A model generated the notes under the pieces. It was not told the DNA's origin. It made no database searches and saw nothing but the letters and a program-made list of their open reading frames with translations. This document shows positions 1 to 7,157 of a stretch of 64,000 nucleotides of DNA, piece after piece (position 1 is the first letter of the stretch; every line of letters starts with the position of its first letter). The position numbers were made by a program, and so were the translations under genes. The stretch spans positions 1-64,000 of the forward strand of contig NZ_JAELVH010000001.1 in the NCBI RefSeq assembly GCF_019399235.1, written 5' to 3'. The stretch comes from Streptomyces poriferorum (GTDB lineage Bacteria > Actinomycetota > Actinomycetes > Streptomycetales > Streptomycetaceae).

Positions 1-1
1 G

Positions 2-715
2 TCGGCCCGGGCCCGTTCGGTGTTGGTCGACCGGTTCGGGTCGGGCTGGAGCGATGTCGGGACCTTTCCGAGAACGACGGCGGGCGAAGCGGACGAGCTA
101 TGGGCGGCGCTGGAGGGAGCAAGGGAGCAGGCACCCTTCGTGCTCGTCGGTCATTCCTTCGGAGGGCTGCTGGTAGCCAACGCGGCCAGGCGTCGGCCCG
201 ATCTGGTGGCAGGTCTCGTGCTGCTCGATCCGACACCCCCGGAGGTGGTCGCCTTCGCACCGCGCAGCCGGCAGATCGCGCGGATGCGTCGTGGTCTCCT
301 GCTGACGGCGGTGCGGCAACTGTTCGGTGTCCACCGAGGTCCCGGAAACCGGGCGGGTCAAGGCTGCGCGGCAGCGTCGGTCTTCGCCGAGCTTTCGCCT
401 GCCGGTCTGGCGAGAGTCGGCTGGGAGACCGTGGTGTACGACGGGGACCTCGGGGACCTGCCTCTGGTACTGGTGATACCCCGGGATCTCATCGGCGGTG
501 AGGCGGTGCTGGCCGGCGCCCGGGACACTGCCGAGGCCGAACGGATCAGCCGCTTCTACCTCCGGAGCAGGGTGCGGTATCTGTCGGCGTCGACGGCGTC
601 ACGGCTGGTGCACACGCCGGAGGGAACGGGACACGACTTTCCGCACGAGGTTCCCTCGTTCGTGGTCGGTGTGGTCGGGGACCTGGTGCGGGAGCTCCGC
701 GCAACGGGCCCGTGA
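2..715 (+). CDS. alpha/beta hydrolase, 5'-truncated by window edge
   Basis: C-terminal part of an alpha/beta-hydrolase-fold protein. The visible product carries the nucleophile elbow GHSFGG near residue 50 of the visible part, an acid-strand segment LVLLDPTP after it and a late GTGHDFPHE segment that would hold the catalytic His. The open frame runs to the left edge without a stop (SARARSVLVDRFGSGWSD), and DRFGSGWSD is the internal strand motif just before the elbow helix, so the real start lies upstream. A GTG at position 20 is in frame but would remove the core strands, so I do not use it. The substrate cannot be deduced; esterase, lipase or haloperoxidase-like members share these motifs. 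It is convergent with the ABC importer to its right and is probably unrelated to the biosynthetic blocks. Confidence 0.75.
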   Translation, partial: SARARSVLVDRFGSGWSDVGTFPRTTAGEADELWAALEGAREQAPFVLVGHSFGGLLVANAARRRPDLVAGLVLLDPTPPEVVAFAPRSRQIARMRRGLLLTAVRQLFGVHRGPGNRAGQGCAAASVFAELSPAGLARVGWETVVYDGDLGDLPLVLVIPRDLIGGEAVLAGARDTAEAERISRFYLRSRVRYLSASTASRLVHTPEGTGHDFPHEVPSFVVGVVGDLVRELRATGP

Positions 716-874
716 CTGCCGCGCGAGTCGGTCCCGGCCGGTGTCGGCGGGAGGAGAAGCCCAGGTTCATGACGGTGCCGACGTGCGTGCTGCCGCGGCA
801 CGGCGGCTGCCGAGGGCGAGGGCCTTGCCGATCACCCCGGCTCCGCCGGACACCACGTCCGGGCGCCCCGCCGG

Positions 875-1666
875 TCACGACGTCCGTTCCTCGGACGGGG
901 ACGTACCCAGGGACGGCACGGAGGCGAGCAGCGCACGGGTGTAGGGGTGTTGCGGTGTGCGCAGGATGGTCTCGGTGGGGGCGCTCTCGACGATCCGGCC
1001 GTGCCGCATGACCGCAACGGTGTCGGAGACGTGGCAGACCGCCGGCAGGTTGTGGCCGATGAAGAGCACCGAGAGTCCGAGCCGACGCTGGAGTTCGCGG
1101 ATCGTGTTGAGGACGGAGGCCTGCACCGAGACGTCGAGCGCCGAGGTGATCTCGTCGGCGATCAGCAGGCCGGGGTCGACTGCCAGGGCGCGGGCGAGGG
1201 AAACCCGCTGGCGCTGGCCGCCGGACAGCTGCCTCGGCAGGCGGTCGGCGAGCCGGGGATCCAGGCCGACGAGGCCGAGCAGCTCGGTGACGCGCGCGGC
1301 GCGGGCGGCCCGGTCGAGTCGGCGGAAGACGGTGGCGGCTTCGACGAGCGTCTGGCGGGCCGTCATCCGGGGATCGAGCGCGGTGTCCGGATCCTGGAGG
1401 ACTACCTGGACGAGGCGGCCGAGCCTGCGCCGGTCCCTGACAGTGCGGGTACGGGCCTCCCGGCCGTCGATCAGGACCCGGCCACCCTGCGCGGGGACGA
1501 GGCCGACGATCGCGCCGGCCAGGCTGGACTTCCCGGAGCCGGACTCGCCCACGAGCCCGAGCGTGGTGCCGGACGGGATCTCCAGGGAGACGCCGTCCAC
1601 GGCGGCGAGGGAGGCGCGGGAGCCGGGATGGCGGACGGTGAGGCCGGTCACCTGAAGGTGGGTCAT
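875..1666 (-). CDS. peptide/nickel-type ABC transporter ATP-binding protein (DppF/OppF-like)
   Basis: Cytoplasmic ATPase subunit of a family-5 substrate (oligopeptide/nickel) importer, 263 residues from the chosen start. It shows Walker A GESGSGKS, the signature LSGGQRQR, Walker B LLIADEITSALD and the H-loop segment FIGHNLPAV, with the HPYTRALL C-terminal motif of OppD/OppF-type ATPases. The Walker B Glu is present (ADEIT), so it should hydrolyse ATP. The start ATG at 1666 overlaps the stop of the upstream gene in an ATGA junction, which decides it over longer in-frame extensions and indicates translational coupling. It is the last gene of the importer operon and shorter than a typical OppF. 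The transported substrate is not predictable. Confidence 0.9.
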   Translation of the reverse strand: MTHLQVTGLTVRHPGSRASLAAVDGVSLEIPSGTTLGLVGESGSGKSSLAGAIVGLVPAQGGRVLIDGREARTRTVRDRRRLGRLVQVVLQDPDTALDPRMTARQTLVEAATVFRRLDRAARAARVTELLGLVGLDPRLADRLPRQLSGGQRQRVSLARALAVDPGLLIADEITSALDVSVQASVLNTIRELQRRLGLSVLFIGHNLPAVCHVSDTVAVMRHGRIVESAPTETILRTPQHPYTRALLASVPSLGTSPSEERTS

Positions 1667-3528
1667 GAGCGGGCCACCGTCTTCAGGACCGCTGTCACCG
1701 GTTCCGGGTGCCAGCAGGCGACGCGGTGGGTGGCATCGAAGTCCTGCCACGGTGGAGCCTGCTCGGCGCAGTGGTCCTGGCGGCGCGGACAGCGGGGCTC
1801 GAACGGGCAGCCCGGTGCAGGCACGAGCGGGTCGGGCGGTCCGCCCCCGATCGTCGGCAGCGGTCGGCCGCGGTCGGCGGCGAGGTCCGGCACCGAGGCG
1901 ACCAGGGCCCGGGTGTAGGGGTGCCTGGCGCCGTCGGCGAGGCGGTCGGCGGGCACGGCCTCGACGATGGTGCCCGCGTACATCACCAGCACTCGTTCGC
2001 AGAACTCCCCCACGAGTGCGATGTCGTGACTGATGAACAGAAGCGCGGCGGAGGTGTCCCGCCGGATGTCCGTGAGCAGCCGGGTGATCTGCCGCTGCAC
2101 GGTCACGTCGAGCGCGGTGGTCGGTTCGTCAGCGATGATCAGCCCCGGTCGCGTCATCAGCCCCGCCGCGATCATCACGCGCTGGCGCTGGCCGCCGGAG
2201 AGCTGGTACGGACGTGAGCGCAGCAGCGCCGGGGACAGAGCGACCCGGCGCAGGGCGTCGGCAGCCTCCGCGGTGGCCTGTGCACGGCTCGTGCCGCGGT
2301 GGGCCCGGACGGCCTCGGTGAGCTGGGTACCGATCCGCAGGGACGGGTTGAGCGCCGAGGCCGGGTTCTGGAAGATCATGGACAGGCCCGTCGCGAGGTG
2401 CCGGTCCCGCTCCTTCGGCGTCAGGGCGGCGAGGTCGGCTCCCAGCAGGCGCAGGGTGCGCCGGGACACCCGGGCACCGTGAGGGAGCAGGTCGGCGAGG
2501 GCGAGCGCGGTGAGTGTCTTGCCGGATCCCGACTCACCGACGAGCCCGACGGCCTCACCCGGCCGCAGTGACAGGCTCACACCGCGCACCGGCTGGATCG
2601 TGCCGCCCGGGGTGGGGAGTTCGACGGTGAGGTCCTCGACCTGGAGGACCAGCCCGTCCTCGGCGGGGCCGCTCGGCGGGGGCGTTGGTGCGGGGGCGCG
2701 TGGCGCCGGGCCGCGGCGGGCGACGCTTCCGGCCAGGGCCTCTCCGAGCAGCTGGAAGGCCAGGGCCGCGTAGAGGACGGCCAGGCCCGGGGCCAACGCG
2801 GGCAGCGGCTCGGCGTAGATCCGGTCTAGCCCCTGACTGAGCAGCAGTCCCCAGTCGTAACCGGGCGGTTGGACGCCCAGGCCGAGGAAGCTCAGCCCGG
2901 AGAGTGCGACCAGAGTGGTGCCCGCCGCCGTGGTGGCGCTCAGGAGCAGCGGCTCCGCGATGTTGGGCAGGACATGCCGCCACAGAAGCCGGTGGCGGCG
3001 CAGGCCGAGGACACGGGCCGCGGCCAGGTGGTCGGTGCCCGCGACCCCCGCGGCGAGGGTCTGGGCGAGCCGGGCGAATCCGGGGACGCCCGCCGCCGCG
3101 AGGGCCAGCACCGCCCCGGCGGTGCCCGCGCCGAACACGACCGCGAGGAACATCGCGACGAGGAGTGCCGGGAAGGCGAGCAGGAGGTTGATCATCCCGG
3201 CGGTCAGCCGGCGGCCGCGCCTGCCGAGGACCGCGGTGCAGGACCCGACGATGATTCCCGAGCCTGCGCCCAGCAGGACCGCCGCCAGCGCGAGCAGCAG
3301 GGAGGGCCGGGTGGCGGTCAGTACCCGGGCGAGCAGGTCCCGGCCGAGGCCGTCGGTGCCGAAGGGATGGGCGGCGGAGGGGCCCCGGAGCACCACCGAG
3401 GGGTCCGGGCGGTCGGCTGCCGCGCCCCAGACCATCGGACCGGCCACGGCGAGCGCGACGAGCGACGCCAGCATGAACGCGGTGGCCCAGGCGATGGGTG
3501 AGCGCCGGAAGCCGGAGGGAAGGCACAT
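1663..3528 (-). CDS. fused ABC permease (DppC-like) and ATPase (DppD-like)
   Basis: A 621-residue fusion of two importer subunits that are usually separate. Residues about 1-270 are a DppC-like inner-membrane permease: an N-terminal membrane segment, the HPFGTDGLGRD periplasmic motif typical of DppC, and further membrane helices around an EAA-type loop (AARVLGLRRHRLLWRHVLPN). A Pro/Ala-rich linker (about 275-290) leads to an ATPase: Walker A GESGSGKT, Q-loop IFQNP, signature LSGGQRQR, Walker B LIIADEPTTALD, H-loop FISHD, and a C-terminal Cys-containing OppD-type tail (CPFEPRCPRRQDHC). It starts 3 bases after the preceding permease gene and overlaps the following ATPase by four bases. Fused DppC-DppD proteins are known in actinomycetes; both halves look intact here. 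Confidence 0.9.
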   Translation of the reverse strand: MCLPSGFRRSPIAWATAFMLASLVALAVAGPMVWGAAADRPDPSVVLRGPSAAHPFGTDGLGRDLLARVLTATRPSLLLALAAVLLGAGSGIIVGSCTAVLGRRGRRLTAGMINLLLAFPALLVAMFLAVVFGAGTAGAVLALAAAGVPGFARLAQTLAAGVAGTDHLAAARVLGLRRHRLLWRHVLPNIAEPLLLSATTAAGTTLVALSGLSFLGLGVQPPGYDWGLLLSQGLDRIYAEPLPALAPGLAVLYAALAFQLLGEALAGSVARRGPAPRAPAPTPPPSGPAEDGLVLQVEDLTVELPTPGGTIQPVRGVSLSLRPGEAVGLVGESGSGKTLTALALADLLPHGARVSRRTLRLLGADLAALTPKERDRHLATGLSMIFQNPASALNPSLRIGTQLTEAVRAHRGTSRAQATAEAADALRRVALSPALLRSRPYQLSGGQRQRVMIAAGLMTRPGLIIADEPTTALDVTVQRQITRLLTDIRRDTSAALLFISHDIALVGEFCERVLVMYAGTIVEAVPADRLADGARHPYTRALVASVPDLAADRGRPLPTIGGGPPDPLVPAPGCPFEPRCPRRQDHCAEQAPPWQDFDATHRVACWHPEPVTAVLKTVARS

Positions 3529-3531
3529 GGG

Positions 3532-4500
3532 TCACATCTCCCGGATGGCCGAACGGGGATCGAGTACGGCGAGCAGCACGTCGACGAGGAGACCGGCGAG
3601 CAGCACGGTGGTACCCAGTACCAGCACCATCGCCTGGACCACCGGGAAGTCCTGTGCGACCGCGGACTGGGCCATGGCGGAGCCGATGCCGGGCCAGGCG
3701 AAGACCTTCTCGACCAGCACGGTGCCCGCGATCAGGGCGGGCAGCAGACCGCCGGCGACCGTGAGTGCGGCTGTGGCCGTGTTGGGCGCGGCGTGCCGGA
3801 GGTAGCGCCGTGCGGGAGACAGCCGTTTGCTCCGGGCGGTGCGCAGGTAGTCCTCGTTCAGCACCTTCAGCGCTTCCACCCGGACGATGCGGAGCAGGAC
3901 GGCGGTGGGGGCGAGCGATAGCGCGAGGACGGGCAGGACGAAGGACCCGACGCCCGCCGCTCCGGCCACCGGGAGCAGTTGGAGGCCGACGGCCAGTAGC
4001 GCGGTGAGTCCGGCGGCCAGGACGAAGTCCGGCACTCCGGCCATGCCGGCGGTGACCGCCGTGAAGGCCAGCTCGGTTCGCGGGCGGCGGCCGTCGCGGG
4101 TACGGACAGCGGCGAGCAGGCCGCCGGGCAGGGCGACGACGAGGGTGGCCGCGAAGGCGAGGCCGGCGATCTCCAGCGTGGCCGGTAGCCGGGTGCGGAT
4201 CATCTCCGCCACCGGTGTGCCGGTGACCAGAGAGGTGCCGAGGTCTCCGTGCAGGAGGCCGCCGAGGTAGTGCCAGTACTGGGACAGGAAGGGTGTGTCG
4301 AGCCCGAGGGCGTGCCTGCGGGCAGCGACCAGGTCGGGGGCGGCGTCGACGCCGAGCGCGGCCCGGACCGGATCGCCGGGGACGAGGCGGATCATGGCGA
4401 AGGACGCGGTGAGCACGAATCCGAGGGACAGGAGCAGCCGGAGGGTGCGACGGCCGAGGAACACCGTCCAGGGGTGTCGCAGCAGTTGGGGTACGGACAT
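3532..4500 (-). CDS. peptide/nickel-type ABC transporter permease (DppB-like)
   Basis: Inner-membrane permease of the importer, 322 residues. The N-terminus has the DppB pattern: one membrane helix followed by RLVPGDPVRAALG, then FLSQYWHYLGGLLHGDLGTS, followed by five further hydrophobic helices. The EAA-type cytoplasmic loop that docks the ATPase is NEDYLRTARSKRLSPARRYLRHAAPN, and the conserved VEKVFAWPGIG segment follows. I chose ATG 4500 (MSVPQLLRHPW) because it starts at the family N-terminus; a longer open frame to 4932 overlaps the substrate-binding gene in another frame and has shadow composition. The gene sits 29 bases after the lipoprotein gene and 3 bases before the fused permease-ATPase, so the four genes form one operon. 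Confidence 0.9.
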   Translation of the reverse strand: MSVPQLLRHPWTVFLGRRTLRLLLSLGFVLTASFAMIRLVPGDPVRAALGVDAAPDLVAARRHALGLDTPFLSQYWHYLGGLLHGDLGTSLVTGTPVAEMIRTRLPATLEIAGLAFAATLVVALPGGLLAAVRTRDGRRPRTELAFTAVTAGMAGVPDFVLAAGLTALLAVGLQLLPVAGAAGVGSFVLPVLALSLAPTAVLLRIVRVEALKVLNEDYLRTARSKRLSPARRYLRHAAPNTATAALTVAGGLLPALIAGTVLVEKVFAWPGIGSAMAQSAVAQDFPVVQAMVLVLGTTVLLAGLLVDVLLAVLDPRSAIREM

Positions 4501-4529
4501 GGTGGGCCCTCGGTCACTGAGGTGGGCGG

Positions 4530-6113
4530 TCACTGGTGGAGGCGGATGCTGGTGGGCACGAGTTGGCCGCCGAAGGTGGTGGCGAAGGTGGTGCGGTAGC
4601 CGTACACACTGCTCCGGCCTTCGGCGATCGGCAGCGCGTCTGCCGATCGGAAGAGCGCGGCGGCTGCCCGGTTCCAGGTGCCGCATCCGGTGGTGTCGGT
4701 CTCCCGGAGCCCCTGGGCGACCAGGGCGTCGTACTCGGGATTGGCCACCCCCGCGAAGTTGAGGCCCTGGGCGGGGGCGGCTCCGGAGAAGAAGGGGATG
4801 AAGCCGACCGGCAGGGCGAAACCGGGGGTACTGCCGACCACCACGTCGAAGTCGGAGCTCCCGTACATGGCGTTGACGAGGGCGGGCAGGCTCTCGGTCA
4901 CCAGGTCGACCTCGGCGCCGAGCTCCGTCCACTCCCGGGCCATCAGCTCGGCGACGGAGGGCAGGGTCGGGCCGAGGTCGGGGCTGGTGATCAGACGGAG
5001 CCGGAGCGTCCGGCCGGCCCTGGTCAGCGGGCGGCCGTCGCCGGCGCGGGTCCAGCCGGCGGCGCGCAGGGCCTCGACGGCGTTCTGCGCGGGCAGGTTG
5101 GCATCGGCGAGATCGGCGTGACAGACGGCGCCCTCTGCGCCGAAGTCGGTGGCGGGGTTGCCGGTGCCGCCGACGGCGACGTTGGCCAGGCCCCGCCGGT
5201 CGAGGGCGGATACCAGGGCTCGGCGCAGCTTCCGGTCGGCGAGTACCCGGCCCGGGCGCTGGTTGAAGAACGTGAGCCCGACCACGGTCGCGACGTCCGC
5301 GGTGGTCAGACCGTGGCCGGTGAGCCGGGTGCGGTCGGGCCCGCTCACGCCTGCGATGTCGACGCCTCCGGTGAGCAGCAGGTTCGCCGCCGTGGAGGCC
5401 TGCGGCACCACCGTGATGACGATGTGCGCGGGGAGACCGGGGCGCGAGGTCGTCGCCCCCGCGGGTCCCCAGGAGTAGTCGTCGCGGACGGTGAACTCGT
5501 ACGGTCCGCCGGGGGTGTAGCCGGTCAGGACGTAGGGGCCGGTTCCCTGGGTGGCGCGGTCCAGTGAACCGGGGCGGTCGAGGCCGGCGGGGCAGACGAT
5601 CGGCAGCAGACCGATGGTGCGGGTGAGGAAGGGGTAGGGGGCGGCGGCAGTCGTCGACACCTTGCCGGTCCCGTCGTCGGCGCTCGCGGTGAACGGGACG
5701 TTCGGGAGGACGGTCCGGGCACCGGCGAGCTGGTTGGCCGGGTCTCCCGCGTAGGTGAGTGCCCGGGCCACCGCCGAGGCGGTGAGGGGAGTTCCGTCGG
5801 AGCAGGTGACGCCTGGACGGAGGGTGAAGGTGGCCGTGGTGGTGGTGGCCTGCCAGGCGGAGGCCAGTCCGGTGACCAGGGTGCCGTCGGGGGCGAGGTT
5901 GACGAGGGAGTCGTAGGCGTAGCGGGCCTGGGCGGCACCGAAGGCGGAGTACGGGTCGAAGCTCGGCGTCTCACTGGACTCGGCGATCCGGACGGTGCCT
6001 CGGTCCACCAAGGGGGTGCTCGTCGAGGAGGTGGCGACGCCGCAGCCGCCCAGCGCGACGGTCGAGGCCGTGAGAGCGGCCGCCAGCGCGACCGACGGAG
6101 TGCGTCGGAACAT
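4530..6113 (-). CDS. ABC transporter substrate-binding lipoprotein, family 5
   Basis: Extracellular solute-binding lipoprotein (DppA/OppA/NikA superfamily), about 527 residues. The N-terminus from ATG 6113 reads MFRRTPS, then a hydrophobic stretch and the lipobox LGGC with Cys at residue 24, so it should be secreted and lipid-anchored. The mature part begins with a linker and the family pattern VRIAESSETPSFDPYSA, then DSLVNLAPDGTLVTGLASAW. An upstream in-frame ATG at 6143 would add ten residues before the Arg pair. Neither start has a strong ribosome-binding site, and I prefer 6113 for its shorter n-region. It heads the operon and should set the ligand. Peptides, nickel chelates or other small molecules are all possible. 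Confidence 0.87.
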   Translation of the reverse strand: MFRRTPSVALAAALTASTVALGGCGVATSSTSTPLVDRGTVRIAESSETPSFDPYSAFGAAQARYAYDSLVNLAPDGTLVTGLASAWQATTTTATFTLRPGVTCSDGTPLTASAVARALTYAGDPANQLAGARTVLPNVPFTASADDGTGKVSTTAAAPYPFLTRTIGLLPIVCPAGLDRPGSLDRATQGTGPYVLTGYTPGGPYEFTVRDDYSWGPAGATTSRPGLPAHIVITVVPQASTAANLLLTGGVDIAGVSGPDRTRLTGHGLTTADVATVVGLTFFNQRPGRVLADRKLRRALVSALDRRGLANVAVGGTGNPATDFGAEGAVCHADLADANLPAQNAVEALRAAGWTRAGDGRPLTRAGRTLRLRLITSPDLGPTLPSVAELMAREWTELGAEVDLVTESLPALVNAMYGSSDFDVVVGSTPGFALPVGFIPFFSGAAPAQGLNFAGVANPEYDALVAQGLRETDTTGCGTWNRAAAALFRSADALPIAEGRSSVYGYRTTFATTFGGQLVPTSIRLHQ

Positions 6114-6354
6114 GGCGTCATGGTCGCACCGGGGATTGGTCATGGTGATTCAACTGACCTGCGCCCAAGGCGTGTTCGAACATCCCGAATCGCCGGGAGG
6201 CTTGACCGGGAGCCGTCGGGGGCGGCTGGGGAGGCGATTCTCGATTCACCCTTACGAGGGGTGCCGTGCCCACCGTGCCACCCGCGCGTTGCTCCCGGGC
6301 CGCGGCGAGCGGGTGCCGGCCGGGCGTGACATTTCCTCGAGCACCTAATCCGTT

Positions 6355-6367
6355 AATCAGACTGATT
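6355..6367. promoter_or_regulatory. palindrome AATCAG-A-CTGATT
   Basis: A perfect 6-base inverted repeat around a single central A. It is AT-rich compared with its surroundings, as repressor operators often are. Its position between divergent operons supports a regulatory reading, but no regulator is known. Confidence 0.3.
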
Positions 6368-6413
6368 GGTGTCCGGGTGCGCCGCAATTCAGTTACGCGG
6401 GGAGGCCCTCACC

Positions 6414-6427
6414 CACTCGCACGAGTG
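6414..6427. promoter_or_regulatory. palindrome CACTCG-CA-CGAGTG
   Basis: A perfect 6+6 inverted repeat with a 2-base centre. It lies about 210 bases upstream of the DUF5132-like gene and could be an operator. It is short enough that chance occurrence is not excluded. Confidence 0.3.
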
Positions 6428-6640
6428 AACTCGCAGGGGGTCATTTGGTCCATGCGGGCGTGGCTCGACTAGCGTGATCACGGGATCGGACGGGGCATTC
6501 CGACGTCCGGGAGAATCGATTCGTTGGATGAGCCCGGCTTTCTGGATGGAATGCTTCATATCCGCCCGGCTGTGCACTGCTTCGGTGTTCACCGCTCCCG
6601 GGTTCCCTGTCATACGTATGCGTAGAGAGGATGGAGCAAC

Positions 6641-6967
6641 ATGCCGCCTGTAGTACCGCCTTTCCTGATCGGCCTCATCGTCGCACCACTGGCCAAACGC
6701 CTGCTCAAGCCCCTGGTGGGTGGAGTCGTCAAAGCGTCCGTCGGCATCGCGATGGAGGTGAAGAAGGCAGCCCAGGAGGCCGGGGAGAACATTCACGACC
6801 TCGCGGCCGAAGTGGCCGCCGATGTGGTGGCCGCCCAGATCGCAGCCGGTGAGGCCGAAGGCCAGTCCGTGGACGGCCAGCCGGCCACGGGGCACGGCGC
6901 CAAGGGGGAACCGAGGACCCCGAAGATCCGCGCGACCGCCGTCAGCACCGGCGGAAAGACAAACTGA
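6641..6967 (+). CDS. DUF5132-like small protein
   Basis: A 108-residue protein. The N-terminus is hydrophobic (MPPVVPPFLIGLIVAPLAKR) and is followed by a basic amphipathic region, then a helical, Glu/Ala-rich segment (EVKKAAQEAGENIHDLAAEV), and a low-complexity polar tail from about residue 75. This matches my memory of the DUF5132 family, whose function is unknown and which tends to be encoded near HMA-domain heavy-metal transport proteins. The next gene encodes a transporter with an HMA-like N-terminus, which agrees with that association. A GGAG sequence sits 5 bases before the ATG. It probably associates with the membrane through its N-terminal hydrophobic segment. A strong hairpin separates it from the exporter gene. 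Confidence 0.65.
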   Translation: MPPVVPPFLIGLIVAPLAKRLLKPLVGGVVKASVGIAMEVKKAAQEAGENIHDLAAEVAADVVAAQIAAGEAEGQSVDGQPATGHGAKGEPRTPKIRATAVSTGGKTN

Positions 6968-6984
6968 CGCCCCATAAGGGATAT

Positions 6985-7043
6985 CGGCCGCCGCCGGGCG
7001 CGCATGCCGATTCATTTCGGCTGAATGTTCCCGGCGGCGGCCG
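6985..7043 (+). terminator. 14-bp GC hairpin between small gene and exporter
   Basis: CGGCCGCCGCCGGG (6985-6998) pairs perfectly with CCCGGCGGCGGCCG (7030-7043) around a 31-base loop that contains a smaller inner stem, GCCGA (7006-7010) with TCGGC (7017-7021). There is no following T-run, which is common for actinomycete terminators. It could terminate or attenuate transcription from the small gene into the exporter. Confidence 0.5.
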
Positions 7044-7080
7044 TTGACAGGCCGTTCGCCCGTTGAGAACTACCGCCCAC
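7044..7080 (+). promoter_or_regulatory. candidate promoter for exporter/NRPS operon
   Basis: A perfect TTGACA -35-like hexamer (7044-7049) directly follows the hairpin. No good TATAAT-like -10 appears at 17-18 bases (the region reads GAACTAC), so this is a weak prediction based on the -35 box and the position after a terminator-like hairpin. Confidence 0.3.
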
Positions 7081-7157
7081 AATTTCCCGCTCCGTCGCCG
7101 TAAACCGTCGTGTCCGTGGCGGTTCTCCGCGACCTCCGCAAACAGGTGATCGTACAC

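Larger units (their letters stand above)
6144..6640. promoter_or_regulatory. divergent intergenic region with several palindromes
   Basis: A 497-base gene-free stretch between the leftward importer operon and the rightward DUF5132/exporter/NRPS direction, so it should hold both promoters. I see three short inverted repeats that could be operators: AATCAG-A-CTGATT (6355-6367), CACTCG-CA-CGAGTG (6414-6427) and CGTGATCACG (6473-6482). A possible rightward promoter is TTGGTC near 6445 with TAGCGT near 6470, at a wide 19-base spacing. No coding signal is convincing here. No regulator gene is present in the window, so the proteins that would bind are unknown. Confidence 0.4.

Noticed and set aside
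800-874. In-frame continuation after the importer ATPase stop reading VVSGGAGVIGKALALGSRR, like a dinucleotide-binding loop.
   Set aside because: Only about 30 codons long and without the rest of a Rossmann fold; too short to call a pseudogene.
546-878. Minus-strand GTG frame overlapping the stop of the importer ATPase gene in a GTGA junction.
   Set aside because: The coupling pattern is suggestive, but the product is Arg/Pro/Gly-rich without recognisable structure and overlaps the hydrolase gene on the other strand.
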